NCBI RefSeq assembly: GCF_012927325.1
Contig: NZ_JABBGI010000005.1
Span: forward strand, 1 to 64,000
Reading direction: 5' to 3'
DNA: 64,000 bases
Origin: Chryseobacterium antibioticum
GTDB taxonomy: Bacteria > Bacteroidota > Bacteroidia > Flavobacteriales > Weeksellaceae
Below, one piece after another: positions 46,440 to 55,075 of the stretch (positions are counted from its first letter, which is position 1; every line of letters starts with the position of its first letter). Under the pieces are notes generated by a model. It ran no database searches. It saw only the letters and a program-made list of their open reading frames with translations, and was not told the DNA's origin. Position numbers and translations under genes: made by a program.

Positions 46440-46512
46440 AAATTATTAATGACCTGGAAACAAAGTATAATAGTTCAAATAATTTTCAATAATCAGCTCA
46501 AAATAAAACGTT

Positions 46513-48180
46513 ATGAGTGAAGAACAAGAAAAAGATGATTATTCTGTAAATCCCAATCAAAAGACTTTTGATATACCGCACCAGGTAGATCATGAAGTGA
46601 ATGTGGTGAAAATATATTTTGCGAAACAGGTTCCTAAAATGGTATGGGAAACGAAGGAAGAAACTTATACGGTCAAAGGTGGAGGTCTGGTATCTGACGT
46701 CAAAAAGAAGTATGAAAAAAAAGGAAGAAGGAACATCCAGGCAGATCAGGCAGATTCTGTAAAATTAAAGGCAAAAGAATCGGTAAAAATGACCTGGGAA
46801 GAAGAAGTACAGGCGAAAAAAGCTGATGGCAGTCTGGATTTTGATTTCGAGAGAATAAATAGCACTACCATTAAAAAGAAAGTATGGGTGGTAGCCAATT
46901 GTGAAGGAGCAAGCGGCAAACTTTCGGTTGAGATCTATGAAAATAAATTGAAAAATGCTGAAAACATCTATGAAAACCCTGTCAAGTTTTTGGATGGAGA
47001 GGAGGAGAAAAACAAAATTGAATTCACAATCAATGGAACATTGGTATACGCCAAAGAAATAACAATGCGCCCCAAAAGTGATGAAGATTTAAAGAAACTG
47101 ATCGATAAATTTAATAAAAGAGATGATAAGAATGCCTTCTTATATTTCAAAGCTGAAGTAACAGGAACAGAGGATGAAGTGAAATTTCCGGATGAGACAC
47201 ATGAGTTTTTAAATAAAGACAATGAAAGGTTTGAGATCAGATACTGTAATTGTGGAAACAATTATGATATTACCTGTACCCGATATAGTAAAAGATATGG
47301 ACCCGCCTATTGGGGATCAAAAAAACTTGAAAATTATTCCGATTGGGATACATTGATTGAAGACAAGAAAATTACAGATGAAGAAAAGGCTATTTTGGTG
47401 GGAATGTCTGAAAATGAAGGCAAATTAGATTCTGTTCAATCCTATGACTGGGACCTTTCAGGTGAACAAATGATAGTAACGGCTGGAGCCATGCAGAAAA
47501 CAGTGGATCATACCGGAAAAGGTGAATTTACCACACAAGTTGAAGAATTTAAAGCTCAGCATCCTGAAAAATATGACGAGTTATTTGTATCATGCGGATG
47601 GACGGTGGACTCCGGGATTCTCTATTATAAAGATCCGGCAGATCCTAAATCGGAGAAAATCACAGGAAATACATTATCAAACAAAATCAGAGAAAATTGT
47701 AAAGAATCTTTATTTGGAAAAACAGTAGAATGTAAGCCTCTGCAACCGATCGTGAATGCCGTTATTGATAAAGTATTTCAGGAAAAACAGGTGCTGGATT
47801 TTATCAAAAGATTAAAAGAGGTAGTACTTCCTTTAACTCCTACAGGCTATTCATATAAGTTGTCAGATTATTTAAAATCAAAATTGGGTAAGGCAACCGC
47901 ATTGGATCATCATATTAACAGACCAGGATATGTACAAGACGATTTCGGCTCTGCATTAGACCGGTTTTTTGCCAAAAAAGATGCTAACACAGCCAAAGAA
48001 AATAAAGCCAAAAAAGAAGGTGAAAAACTAGAAAAAATATCAAGAAATCCTGGTGAGTGGGGGGATATGCACGGTAAATACGAACAGGAAATTCTTGATG
48101 ACTACGGGAATAAAAGAAGAGGTACAGATATGGATAAACGCTATGAAAAAATGGAAAAAAACGCAAACTTATCATCATGA
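46513..48180 (+). CDS. Putative T6SS effector, possible lysozyme-like cell-wall enzyme
   Basis: 555 aa, no signal peptide. The N-terminal ~190 residues begin with 'DHEVNVVKIYFAKQVPKMVW' and contain repeated beta domains; a similar 'VxxVYFAKK' opening occurs in the effector at 49711. Residues ~285-345 read 'GMSENEGKLDSVQSYDWDLS' and 'EQMIVTAGAMQKTVDHTG'. A buried Glu-Gly followed by 'VQSYD' recalls goose/phage-type muramidase cores; this is a guess. The C-terminal part has 'HINRPGYVQDDFGSALDRFF'. It overlaps the next gene by 4 bp (ATGA), an effector-immunity hallmark. Confidence 0.6.
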   Translation: MSEEQEKDDYSVNPNQKTFDIPHQVDHEVNVVKIYFAKQVPKMVWETKEETYTVKGGGLVSDVKKKYEKKGRRNIQADQADSVKLKAKESVKMTWEEEVQAKKADGSLDFDFERINSTTIKKKVWVVANCEGASGKLSVEIYENKLKNAENIYENPVKFLDGEEEKNKIEFTINGTLVYAKEITMRPKSDEDLKKLIDKFNKRDDKNAFLYFKAEVTGTEDEVKFPDETHEFLNKDNERFEIRYCNCGNNYDITCTRYSKRYGPAYWGSKKLENYSDWDTLIEDKKITDEEKAILVGMSENEGKLDSVQSYDWDLSGEQMIVTAGAMQKTVDHTGKGEFTTQVEEFKAQHPEKYDELFVSCGWTVDSGILYYKDPADPKSEKITGNTLSNKIRENCKESLFGKTVECKPLQPIVNAVIDKVFQEKQVLDFIKRLKEVVLPLTPTGYSYKLSDYLKSKLGKATALDHHINRPGYVQDDFGSALDRFFAKKDANTAKENKAKKEGEKLEKISRNPGEWGDMHGKYEQEILDDYGNKRRGTDMDKRYEKMEKNANLSS

Positions 48181-48659
48181 AAAAATTGACATCCTTTCTA
48201 ATAATTCTAATCATTTTTATTACTTGTGGAAACATGGTTTCGCAAAAACATCATGATGGGCAGAATAAAACGGTAAAGAAAGACACTATAATTGTTTTAA
48301 ATGATACTTTATCACTGTATTATGCTTCCTATAACAGCAATATGAAACTATGGTATAATCTCCATATCATTAATAAAAAGAAGAAAATAAAAGTAGGTAA
48401 AGGAAGTGAATTTAATGGTACCGGAAGTGAGCTCTTTTCTCGACTATCCCCTAATGCAAAATACGTAGTAGTGGATGGCATCATCAAAGAATATGTGCAT
48501 GAAAGTGCTAAAGACAGTACCCTGCATGAAAACTACACGTGTGCCATTATTGACCTAAAAAAAGCAAAAATAATTAAACAGCTTCAACAGGATTGTGATG
48601 GATCATGGAACAAGAAAAACCAATGGGTTTCCTCTGGTGGGAAAGTAATTTTTAAGTAA
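48177..48659 (+). CDS. Lipoprotein, probable immunity to the 46513 effector
   Basis: 160 aa. The signal sequence ends in a lipobox-like 'IIFITCGN' (Cys17), so lipid-anchored in the periplasm. The mature part is beta-rich ('DTIIVLNDTLSLYYASYN', 'LWYNLHIINKKKKIKV', 'NAKYVVVDGIIKEY') and has a possible Cys pair. The start codon overlaps the effector stop (ATGA), giving translational coupling. A periplasmic lipoprotein is the standard form of immunity to cell-wall effectors. No family is recognised. Confidence 0.7.
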   Translation: MKKLTSFLIILIIFITCGNMVSQKHHDGQNKTVKKDTIIVLNDTLSLYYASYNSNMKLWYNLHIINKKKKIKVGKGSEFNGTGSELFSRLSPNAKYVVVDGIIKEYVHESAKDSTLHENYTCAIIDLKKAKIIKQLQQDCDGSWNKKNQWVSSGGKVIFK

Positions 48660-48709
48660 AAAACAATAGTTTAATTGGCAGCAACAAGTTGTAAAATGAG
48701 TGAAAAATT

Positions 48710-49579
48710 ATGGAGCCCGTATTTCCTATAGATATTAAATTAAACCTTTTGGAAGGAAAGAAATTTTATCGCTATTCCTATAATGAATATACCACCATCA
48801 ATGGAAAAACGCATAGAAGCGAGCTCAACAAAAACTTTCATGTTACGCTGAAGCTTTTAGAAAAAGAAAGGTTTGAATACCATATCGAAATTTTTGACAG
48901 AGTTCACAGAGATAAGGAACTCTCACTGTCCGAAAAAGGTTTTTTAGCCAGAATTGCAGAGATCAATGATGATGTAGTGCTTATAACGGACGAATATGGA
49001 AACTTAAAAAATGTACAGGGATTGTCAGTTCTTCAGAATAAAGTGGAAAAAACAGTAGAAAAGCTCTCCCAGTCCTATGTGGGCAAACAGGCAGAAGATT
49101 CTTACCAATTTTTAAAAGAATTTTACCAAAAGGAACATTTAGTGGGTCAGGATTTTTTAAAAAATAATCATTTTGGAATGATCCTCCATCAATTTTATGG
49201 AAGGTATGAGCAGGAAAATAATGCAAAGTATAGCGTACGCTACCGTAATTTTATGGCCAATACCGTCATAGATATAGAAGAGCGTGTACAACCGCAGGAC
49301 ATGCGTGGTGATGATGAATTATTGCTATTACAATATACCGGGAACATCCCTTCTGATAAAAATTGGGAAATGTTTTACGGAGAAATGAAAAGAAAGGAAA
49401 TAGCTTATAACAGTGAAACAGATTTTCCAAAACTGGACAAATATAAAGGGCAGATTTTGTTAGATTTTAAAACCAAAGAAGTTTTGGAGCATAAACTGAC
49501 CATAGAATTTTTCCTGGGAGAAAACTACCAAAAGAAAATCATCTATCATATAAAAGAAATAAGCTATGAAGAACTATAA
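48710..49579 (+). CDS. Hypothetical protein of the VgrG island, possible adaptor
   Basis: 289 aa, no signal peptide, cytoplasmic. 'FPIDIKLNLLEGKKFYRYSY', 'VTLKLLEKERFEYHIEIFDR', 'YQFLKEFYQKEHLVGQDFL', 'DDELLLLQYTGNIPSDKNWE' and 'FLGENYQKKIIYHIKEISYE'. It lies between two effector-immunity pairs, on the same strand. Such non-toxic cytoplasmic genes in VgrG islands often act as loading adaptors or chaperones, but no DUF1795, DUF2169 or DUF4123 feature is visible. Function unknown. Confidence 0.6.
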   Translation: MEPVFPIDIKLNLLEGKKFYRYSYNEYTTINGKTHRSELNKNFHVTLKLLEKERFEYHIEIFDRVHRDKELSLSEKGFLARIAEINDDVVLITDEYGNLKNVQGLSVLQNKVEKTVEKLSQSYVGKQAEDSYQFLKEFYQKEHLVGQDFLKNNHFGMILHQFYGRYEQENNAKYSVRYRNFMANTVIDIEERVQPQDMRGDDELLLLQYTGNIPSDKNWEMFYGEMKRKEIAYNSETDFPKLDKYKGQILLDFKTKEVLEHKLTIEFFLGENYQKKIIYHIKEISYEEL

Positions 49580-49709
49580 AAAAATAGGATGGATTGAAGA
49601 ACTGCAGGACCAGTTGGATGTCTGAGCCTTACCTCATGAAAATAAAATCTCGGATAATCCCCGTCAGGAAATAGCAAAAACTCGCGTATTAAAAAAAGAA
49701 AAATCTTAA
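49566..49709 (+). pseudogene. Small broken frame between 48710 and 49711
   Basis: ATG at 49566 gives 'MKNYKKIGWIEELQDQLDV' then TGA at 49623. In another frame it continues 'PHENKISDNPRQEIAKTRVL' to TAA at 49709, just before the next ATG. The two pieces read as one ~45-aa protein with a frameshift. Real but decayed small gene, or chance. Confidence 0.3.
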
Positions 49710-49710
49710 C

Positions 49711-51303
49711 ATGGCGACACGTATTACAATAACAGATTCAGGGCAAACCCAAACCTTAAATGGTCCATTGGCTCCGGATACTCCCGATGACTCGTTACAG
49801 CGCGTTACTGAAGTTTATTTTGCCAAGAAAACCACAACAGACAATGGAACAAGAGTCAATTTTACAAAAATTGATTCTGCTCATGTACAGCAAGATGATC
49901 AGAATCAAAATATCCCATACGATTCCATATTAGGAAAAACGGTGTATCTGATCATAGAGACCAGCAATATGACCGACTTGAGTATAGATGCAGTGATAAG
50001 ACCTTCGGAAAATACCATGACGGAAAATACAGATACCCTACAGTTAATGCGTTTTGTATCTCCTGACCGATATGAAGCACAGAGGTTGTTTACCGTACAG
50101 GTAGGAAACTTTGATGCCCTTAACAACAGAGAAGGTAACCATGATCATTACACTAATTTACGAGCTGACCATATCAATAAAGCCATTATTAAGCTACAAC
50201 TAAGGCCTGACGGACGAGCTACTTTTGATGACTGGACCAGAAGATTGGCAGATGGCAGCATTAATTTGGAAGTGGCGGTAGAAAGGGCAGACAATAATCC
50301 CTGTGCCTATGGAGATGGACAGGAAGAAGTAAACGGAGCCGGTATTTTCTTAAATGATGACCGAGGGAGATTCAGAGTGGTCAATAAAAATATATATACC
50401 ATTCATCATGGCAGTAATACGTACAATACTTTACAGGAGATTGGTGCCAATCCGGCAAGAAGAAGAAGGATTCAAAAAGTTCTGAATGCTCATTCTACTG
50501 AAGTTATTTATTTTTATTACGACCAAAACGATAATGAACACAGGATATGTTCCAGAATTAAAGAAAGTGTAACCAGAAAAAGAAGAGTCAACACCATTCC
50601 GCCGCTGGCTCAAAGAGGAGCTCTTTCACAAACAATAGATTTCACAGCGAACAGAGCTGCCGGAGAACAGATAGATGCACATCAGTTATTGGTGTATGCT
50701 AACGGAACTCTTGGTGATGGAGCAACCGACAAATGGTACGCTAATCAACCGGGAAATGTAGAGCTGGTCAATATGGATATTTTAGAGAATGCGGGTGTAG
50801 GGCCACAGATTTTTGAAGCATTCAATTATAATCAAAATGGCGTTATCATCCGGTATGGGTTTCAGCATACCAGAAGAAGAAGCATTCAGCCGGATTTATT
50901 TGCCGGTTTCTTAGGGTCATTGGCCCAATTCAGACAGGAAGGACACACTCATTATATCGTGTCTCAGGGATTTTCTTATTCTGATGCGTCATGTTATCCC
51001 AGTGCAGAACATGTGAATGGAGAAGCGGGAGATTTGAATTTATTAACGGCTCAGCAAAATGGAGTCAATACGATCCTTACAGCAGCGAATTTTGATTATG
51101 ATAACCAGGTCATTCTCCGGAATATTCTTTTTGATTTTGGATTTGGATCAGGTCGGTCAGAGGATTTTTCCAACACTTCAAATGCCAGTACTTCAGACAA
51201 TGCCAGTACAAGGTTACCTCATACCACCCATACCGCTACACCAAGACATAACAATCATTTGCATGTTCACGGTTTCACCCCAATATTAGATATCTATGCC
51301 TAA
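49711..51303 (+). CDS. T6SS effector: LAS-type (M15/M74-like) peptidoglycan peptidase
   Basis: 530 aa, no signal peptide. N-terminal region 'LQRVTEVYFAKKTTTDNG' matches the opening of the 46513 effector and may be the loading domain. Residues ~430-520 carry a zinc site of LAS enzymes: 'SAEHVNGEAGDLN' gives H-x6-D (H434, D441; pattern H..G.A.D) and 'RHNNHLHVHGF' gives H-x-H (H518, H520). This is the set found in D-Ala-D-Ala carboxypeptidases/M15 and MepA-type murein endopeptidases. The expected target is peptide cross-links in prey peptidoglycan. It overlaps the next gene by 8 bp. Confidence 0.75.
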   Translation: MATRITITDSGQTQTLNGPLAPDTPDDSLQRVTEVYFAKKTTTDNGTRVNFTKIDSAHVQQDDQNQNIPYDSILGKTVYLIIETSNMTDLSIDAVIRPSENTMTENTDTLQLMRFVSPDRYEAQRLFTVQVGNFDALNNREGNHDHYTNLRADHINKAIIKLQLRPDGRATFDDWTRRLADGSINLEVAVERADNNPCAYGDGQEEVNGAGIFLNDDRGRFRVVNKNIYTIHHGSNTYNTLQEIGANPARRRRIQKVLNAHSTEVIYFYYDQNDNEHRICSRIKESVTRKRRVNTIPPLAQRGALSQTIDFTANRAAGEQIDAHQLLVYANGTLGDGATDKWYANQPGNVELVNMDILENAGVGPQIFEAFNYNQNGVIIRYGFQHTRRRSIQPDLFAGFLGSLAQFRQEGHTHYIVSQGFSYSDASCYPSAEHVNGEAGDLNLLTAQQNGVNTILTAANFDYDNQVILRNILFDFGFGSGRSEDFSNTSNASTSDNASTRLPHTTHTATPRHNNHLHVHGFTPILDIYA

Positions 51304-52282
51304 AATTAATATCGCTTGCTTTATCCTTTTGTTTTTCCTTTTTTCCTGCTACAGTAAGGCTCAAACAGAAAATAAGGCAACAAGCACAGAAGCACATTCA
51401 ACAGATAAAGGATCAATTCTCTTTAACACCAATAAAGCAGATTGTATCAGTCTGCCATTTGGGTATTCAGATATTTCAAAACGAATCACCGTTGATTCTA
51501 TTGTGTCTGCCATACAGGATGAAAATAAATTGAAGGAAATCAATGCATTACAATTTGAAAAAATAATCAAAAAAGATCTTGTATTGCTTCCTGAAGAATA
51601 CGATGTTTTTTTGCCATTCGGCACTACTGTCAATGAAAAATATGACCACATTAAAATAGCTTCTCATTTTCTGTGTTATGGAGACTATTCACTGTACTTT
51701 ATGGCGGTCTATAATACCGTTCGTTACGCCGAACCGTTTATTGAAAAAATGTATTTAATGTCAACTAAAGACGGCAAGCTTATCGATATGAAGAGAATCT
51801 ATCTGAATCATCAGGGAGAAATGGGATTTGCCAACTATACCCTATTTGATATCGATAAAAATTATATTATTTCTGTGCAAGATTATGAGTTGACTGAAAA
51901 TCCTTTTCACTTAAAACCCTTACATCAATACCAGATTCTGCCCTCCGGAAAATTTGCCAGATACTTTGATAAAGATGGTCCTTATAAAAATGATGATGAA
52001 CAGGGCATCGTGAAAAATCATCATAAAGAAGGAAAATGGATAGAATCCAAATCCAATGGATCTATGGATTTACAAAAATATCCGGAATTTACGGATCCGT
52101 ATACTTATCTGGAAGCCGAATATAAAAATGGTTTACCCGTTGGAACATGGAAATTTTACAAATTATTGCAAAAATATAATGAAGAAACAGGAGAACCCCT
52201 ATTCAATACAAGGAAGAAAGGACCATTGATCTATACGGAAAGGTATCGGGAAGGTGTATTAGAAAAAAGGGAATTTCATTAA
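51296..52282 (+). CDS. Lipoprotein, probable immunity to the 49711 peptidase
   Basis: 328 aa. Lipoprotein signal 'ACFILLFFLFSC' (Cys17). The mature part has 'LPFGYSDISKRITVDSIVSA', 'FLPFGTTVNEKYDHIKIASH' and, near the C-terminus, MORN-like turns 'HHKEGKWIESKSNGSM', 'EAEYKNGLPVGTWKFYKL'. It overlaps the effector by 8 bp, so it is translationally coupled. A periplasmic lipoprotein next to a murein peptidase fits immunity by direct inhibition. It is the last gene of the island. Confidence 0.7.
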   Translation: MPKINIACFILLFFLFSCYSKAQTENKATSTEAHSTDKGSILFNTNKADCISLPFGYSDISKRITVDSIVSAIQDENKLKEINALQFEKIIKKDLVLLPEEYDVFLPFGTTVNEKYDHIKIASHFLCYGDYSLYFMAVYNTVRYAEPFIEKMYLMSTKDGKLIDMKRIYLNHQGEMGFANYTLFDIDKNYIISVQDYELTENPFHLKPLHQYQILPSGKFARYFDKDGPYKNDDEQGIVKNHHKEGKWIESKSNGSMDLQKYPEFTDPYTYLEAEYKNGLPVGTWKFYKLLQKYNEETGEPLFNTRKKGPLIYTERYREGVLEKREFH

Positions 52283-52398
52283 CGCATGTGGATGAACTAA
52301 TACCGTATTTCCGCCACTCTCCGAAGTCTAAATTGTCGGATAGAACGCTTATTTAATACTTTATTCAATTGCATCGGAGATAAGATCACACTTTTTTT

Positions 52399-53161
52399 AA
52401 CGCAAAGTTTTTTTTAGTCCCTTATGATTTTAAGGAAAGCAAAGGGTGGCGGCTTCACCGCTGATGAAGCGGCCTGATAAAACGTTCCCTTCATCAAATC
52501 AATCAAGGATTAAAACTTTCGCTTCATCGAATCAATCCTTGATTGATTCCTTCTTTGCCTCCTACTCTATGCATGATTATAGTAAACCTTTGCGTTAATG
52601 AAATTTCTATTCAGATTTTAACGCAAAGTTTTTTTAAGATCCTGATGATTGTAAGGAAAGCAAAGGATGGCGGTTTCTCCGCTGATGAAGCTGCCGACTG
52701 AAACGCGCGCTTCTTCAAATCAATCAAGGATTGATTCCTTCTTTGCCTACTACTCTATGCTTGATTATAATAAACCTTTGCGTTAATGAAACTTCTATTC
52801 AGATTTTAACGCAAAGTTTTTTTAAGATCCTGATGATTGTAAGGAAAGCAAAGGATGGCGGTTTCTCCGCTGATGAAGCTGCCGACTGAAACGCGCGCTT
52901 CTTCAAATCAATCAAGGATTGATTCCTTCTTTGCCTACTACTCTATGCTTGATTATAATAAACCTTTGCGTTAATGAAACTTCTATTCAGATTTTAACGC
53001 AAAGTTTTTTTTAAGATCCTGATGATTGTAAGGAAAGCAAAGGATGGCGGTTTCTCCGCTGATGAAGCTGCCGACTGAAACGCACGCTTCTTCAAATCAA
53101 TCAGGGATTGATTCTTTCTTTGCCTCCTATTCTATGCATGATTATAGTAAACCTTTGCGTT
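52399..53161 (+). repeat. Array of four palindromic repeat elements
   Basis: Units at 52399-52596, 52620-52784, 52808-52972 and 52996-53161. Each starts AACGCAAAG and ends with its complement CTTTGCGTT. Inside are a smaller palindrome (GGCGG.TTC.CCGCTGATGAAGC.GCC) and 'CAATCAAGGATTGATTCCTTC'. Units are separated by a constant spacer TAATGAAA.TTCTATTCAGATTTT (~23 bp), so the period is 188 bp for units 2-4. Unit 1 carries a ~33-bp internal duplication. Units 2 and 3 are nearly identical, so amplification is recent. A solo copy is at 40161. No ORF is inside. Confidence 0.9.
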
Positions 53162-53178
53162 AATGAAATTTCTATTCG

Positions 53179-53709
53179 TTAGTTGTACTTCTTCCCTCTC
53201 CTTTCAAGAATAAGATGTGCTGCATCCAGCATTTTAGTCAGATGAATGTACGGACTGATGATATTCCTTTCCGGCAGATTATCATAGACACCCAGTGAAA
53301 AGTAAACCATTCCGGACATAAAATAATCAAATTCCTGTACGCTGTATTCTCTGAATGCTTTTTTAAAAACCAACAGAGGATTTCGATATTCCTTCTCCGA
53401 AAGCAAGCCAAGAGCCAGCGGAGAGGTATTTTCCAGCTGAATATTAACGACCCATTTCTTTTCCTTCAGCGTGATGAGATAACCTGCACGGACAAACGAC
53501 TGCATCGACTGCCGAAAGTGAAAGATAACAGACGGATCTTCTTTGATCCAGCTATTCCTTTTTACAGCGCAATTGATAATATTGTTGAGTTTCTCTTTAG
53601 ATGCAACCAGGTCATTGAATTGAAAAAAGGTCTCCATCAGCTGGAGTCCGGAGTGCTTCCTGCGAACTGCCCAAAATCGGGTGTCAAAATCTGTTTTGTT
53701 CTTTTTCAT
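53179..53709 (-). CDS. Hypothetical protein, divergent to a small HTH gene
   Basis: 176 aa, cytoplasmic, basic. 'GLQLMETFFQFNDLVASKEK', 'DPSVIFHFRQSMQSFVRAGY', 'REYSVQEFDYFMSGMVYFSL' and 'ISPYIHLTKMLDAAHLILER'. Helical and without a familiar motif. It is expressed divergently from the 73-aa HTH gene at 53821, with a shared 111-bp control region, a layout often seen for a regulator and its partner. It directly follows the repeat array. Confidence 0.6.
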   Translation of the reverse strand: MKKNKTDFDTRFWAVRRKHSGLQLMETFFQFNDLVASKEKLNNIINCAVKRNSWIKEDPSVIFHFRQSMQSFVRAGYLITLKEKKWVVNIQLENTSPLALGLLSEKEYRNPLLVFKKAFREYSVQEFDYFMSGMVYFSLGVYDNLPERNIISPYIHLTKMLDAAHLILERRGKKYN

Positions 53710-53820
53710 GGGTGTGTATTTTTTATTGTCTAGGAATATTTTTATAAATATAATAAAAATTTGCTATCATTCGGATTTGAGTCCGAGATTTTTATAAGAA
53801 TAAGTAATTTATTTGTTTCT

Positions 53821-54042
53821 ATGACAGAAGCAAATAGAAAAATTGTTGAATTTATAAGGAATGAATGGGTTGTTCCTCTGAACAATAACAGCAAATTTGC
53901 AGTGGATCATAACATCGATGAAAAAACAGTGCGAAGAATAAGAGATGATGAAACCTATCAAATTGCTCTTCTTACCATCATGCGAATTTGTCATGGTAAG
54001 AATATCACTCTTGCTAATTTCTTCAAAATGGTTGGAATATAA
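53821..54042 (+). CDS. Small XRE-like DNA-binding protein
   Basis: 73 aa from the ATG at 53821 (the frame opens 20 codons earlier, but that part is not conserved-looking). 'NRKIVEFIRNEWVVPLNNNS' is followed by an HTH: 'KFAVDHNIDEKTVRRIRDDE' and 'YQIALLTIMRICHGKNITLA', the pattern of short single-domain XRE regulators in Flavobacteriia. Possible binding sites are the TTACGG..CCGTAA palindromes at 54186 and 55945. Confidence 0.7.
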   Translation: MTEANRKIVEFIRNEWVVPLNNNSKFAVDHNIDEKTVRRIRDDETYQIALLTIMRICHGKNITLANFFKMVGI

Positions 54043-54065
54043 ATGATATAACTACTATAATTAAT

Positions 54066-54096
54066 AAATCCTGACGAGAGTTGGGATTTTTTTTTG
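54066..54096 (+). terminator. Weak Rho-independent terminator
   Basis: AATCC / GGATT stem with a GC-containing loop followed by T9, 24 bp after the HTH gene stop. Confidence 0.5.
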
Positions 54097-54185
54097 TCCA
54101 AATTTTTGAAACTTCTAAGAATATCTTTTTAAATTTCCGTGAAAATACGGATACCGAATTTTGAGATACTTTTTATTTTTGTTGT

Positions 54186-54201
54186 TTACGGAAAGCCGTA
54201 A
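54186..54201. promoter_or_regulatory. Palindromic operator candidate TTACGG-N4-CCGTAA
   Basis: Perfect 6-bp arms. The same arms with different centre occur at 55945-55960. It lies 78 bp before the start of the 54279 gene. Confidence 0.45.
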
Positions 54202-54278
54202 AATAATATAAATTATCATTTGTAAATTTGATAAATAGTAAAGTCCCATTTCTATTTTAGGTTAACAATCATTAAATT

Positions 54279-55017
54279 ATGGATTACAAATATTTTTTTT
54301 TTAGCTTCATCAAGTATTCGTGTAGAAGAAACTTTATCTACAAATAATTCTACTGAAGACGCAATGTTTTGGTCTGAATTATTTGATGATAATCATCACC
54401 AATCATTCTATTTTTCATCCTTAGCTCTCAATGAGTTGGAAGATGAAGATGAAATTATTAAAAGGGCATATCAAATTCTTTTAATTTTTGAAGGTATTTT
54501 TAAACTTTGTGAAAAACGATCTAAAAAATACTTTAAACTTGACGCCTTATATGATTTTCAAACTAAAAAACTTATTGCAGCCCCAATTAATGAACCTGAA
54601 ATATTTTTTATAGACTTTGATATATCAAAATTAAAAAATTCACCCAAAATCATTACTAATAATCAAGCTTACGACCTCTTCTCTAAAGTAATTAAAAGTG
54701 AGTATTTGACTAACCTCTTTTTTCTTCTTTCCAGAAATACTGATTATAAGTTATTATATATGATTTATGATGATATTAAGTATTTTCTTAAAAAAGAAGA
54801 TTCATTAGATTTATTAAAAGAATTTGAAAGTGATATTAAAATATTCACACATACCGCAAACAATTATGAAGTTTTAGGATATTTTGCACGACATGGAAGA
54901 ACGAGCCAACAACCTCCTAAAAAAGTAATTAGTTTAGAAGATAGTACAGAATTAATTTACAAAATCGTCTATAAGGTACTATATGAAAAATTCAATATTA
55001 TACTCTACAGATTATAA
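54279..55017 (+). CDS. Hypothetical protein with T10 tract: out of frame (phase-variable candidate)
   Basis: ATG at 54279 reads 'MDYKYFFF' and then goes out of frame in a run of ten T (54293-54302), ending at a nearby TAA. With nine T the frame would run smoothly 'MDYKYFFLASSSIRVEETL' into the long frame that ends at 55017 (about 245 aa). As sequenced, only an internal start at 54364 (217 aa) could be used. The body is helical ('LNELEDEDEIIKRAYQILLI', 'YKLLYMIYDDIKYFLKKEDS'). No family recognised. Slippage in the tract would switch the gene on and off. Confidence 0.65.
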
Positions 55018-55075
55018 AAAAACATAACAAAAAGTTATACTTTTTATAGCAGAATTTCAACTAAAAGAATTGAAA

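Noticed and set aside
52399..53161. Integron attC-like sites (inverted AACGCAAAG / CTTTGCGTT ends)
   Set aside because: No integrase gene, no cassette ORFs between units, and no GTTRRRY core next to the ends. A palindromic dispersed repeat explains it better.
52399..53161. CRISPR array
   Set aside because: Period ~188 bp with constant, not variable, spacers; no cas genes.
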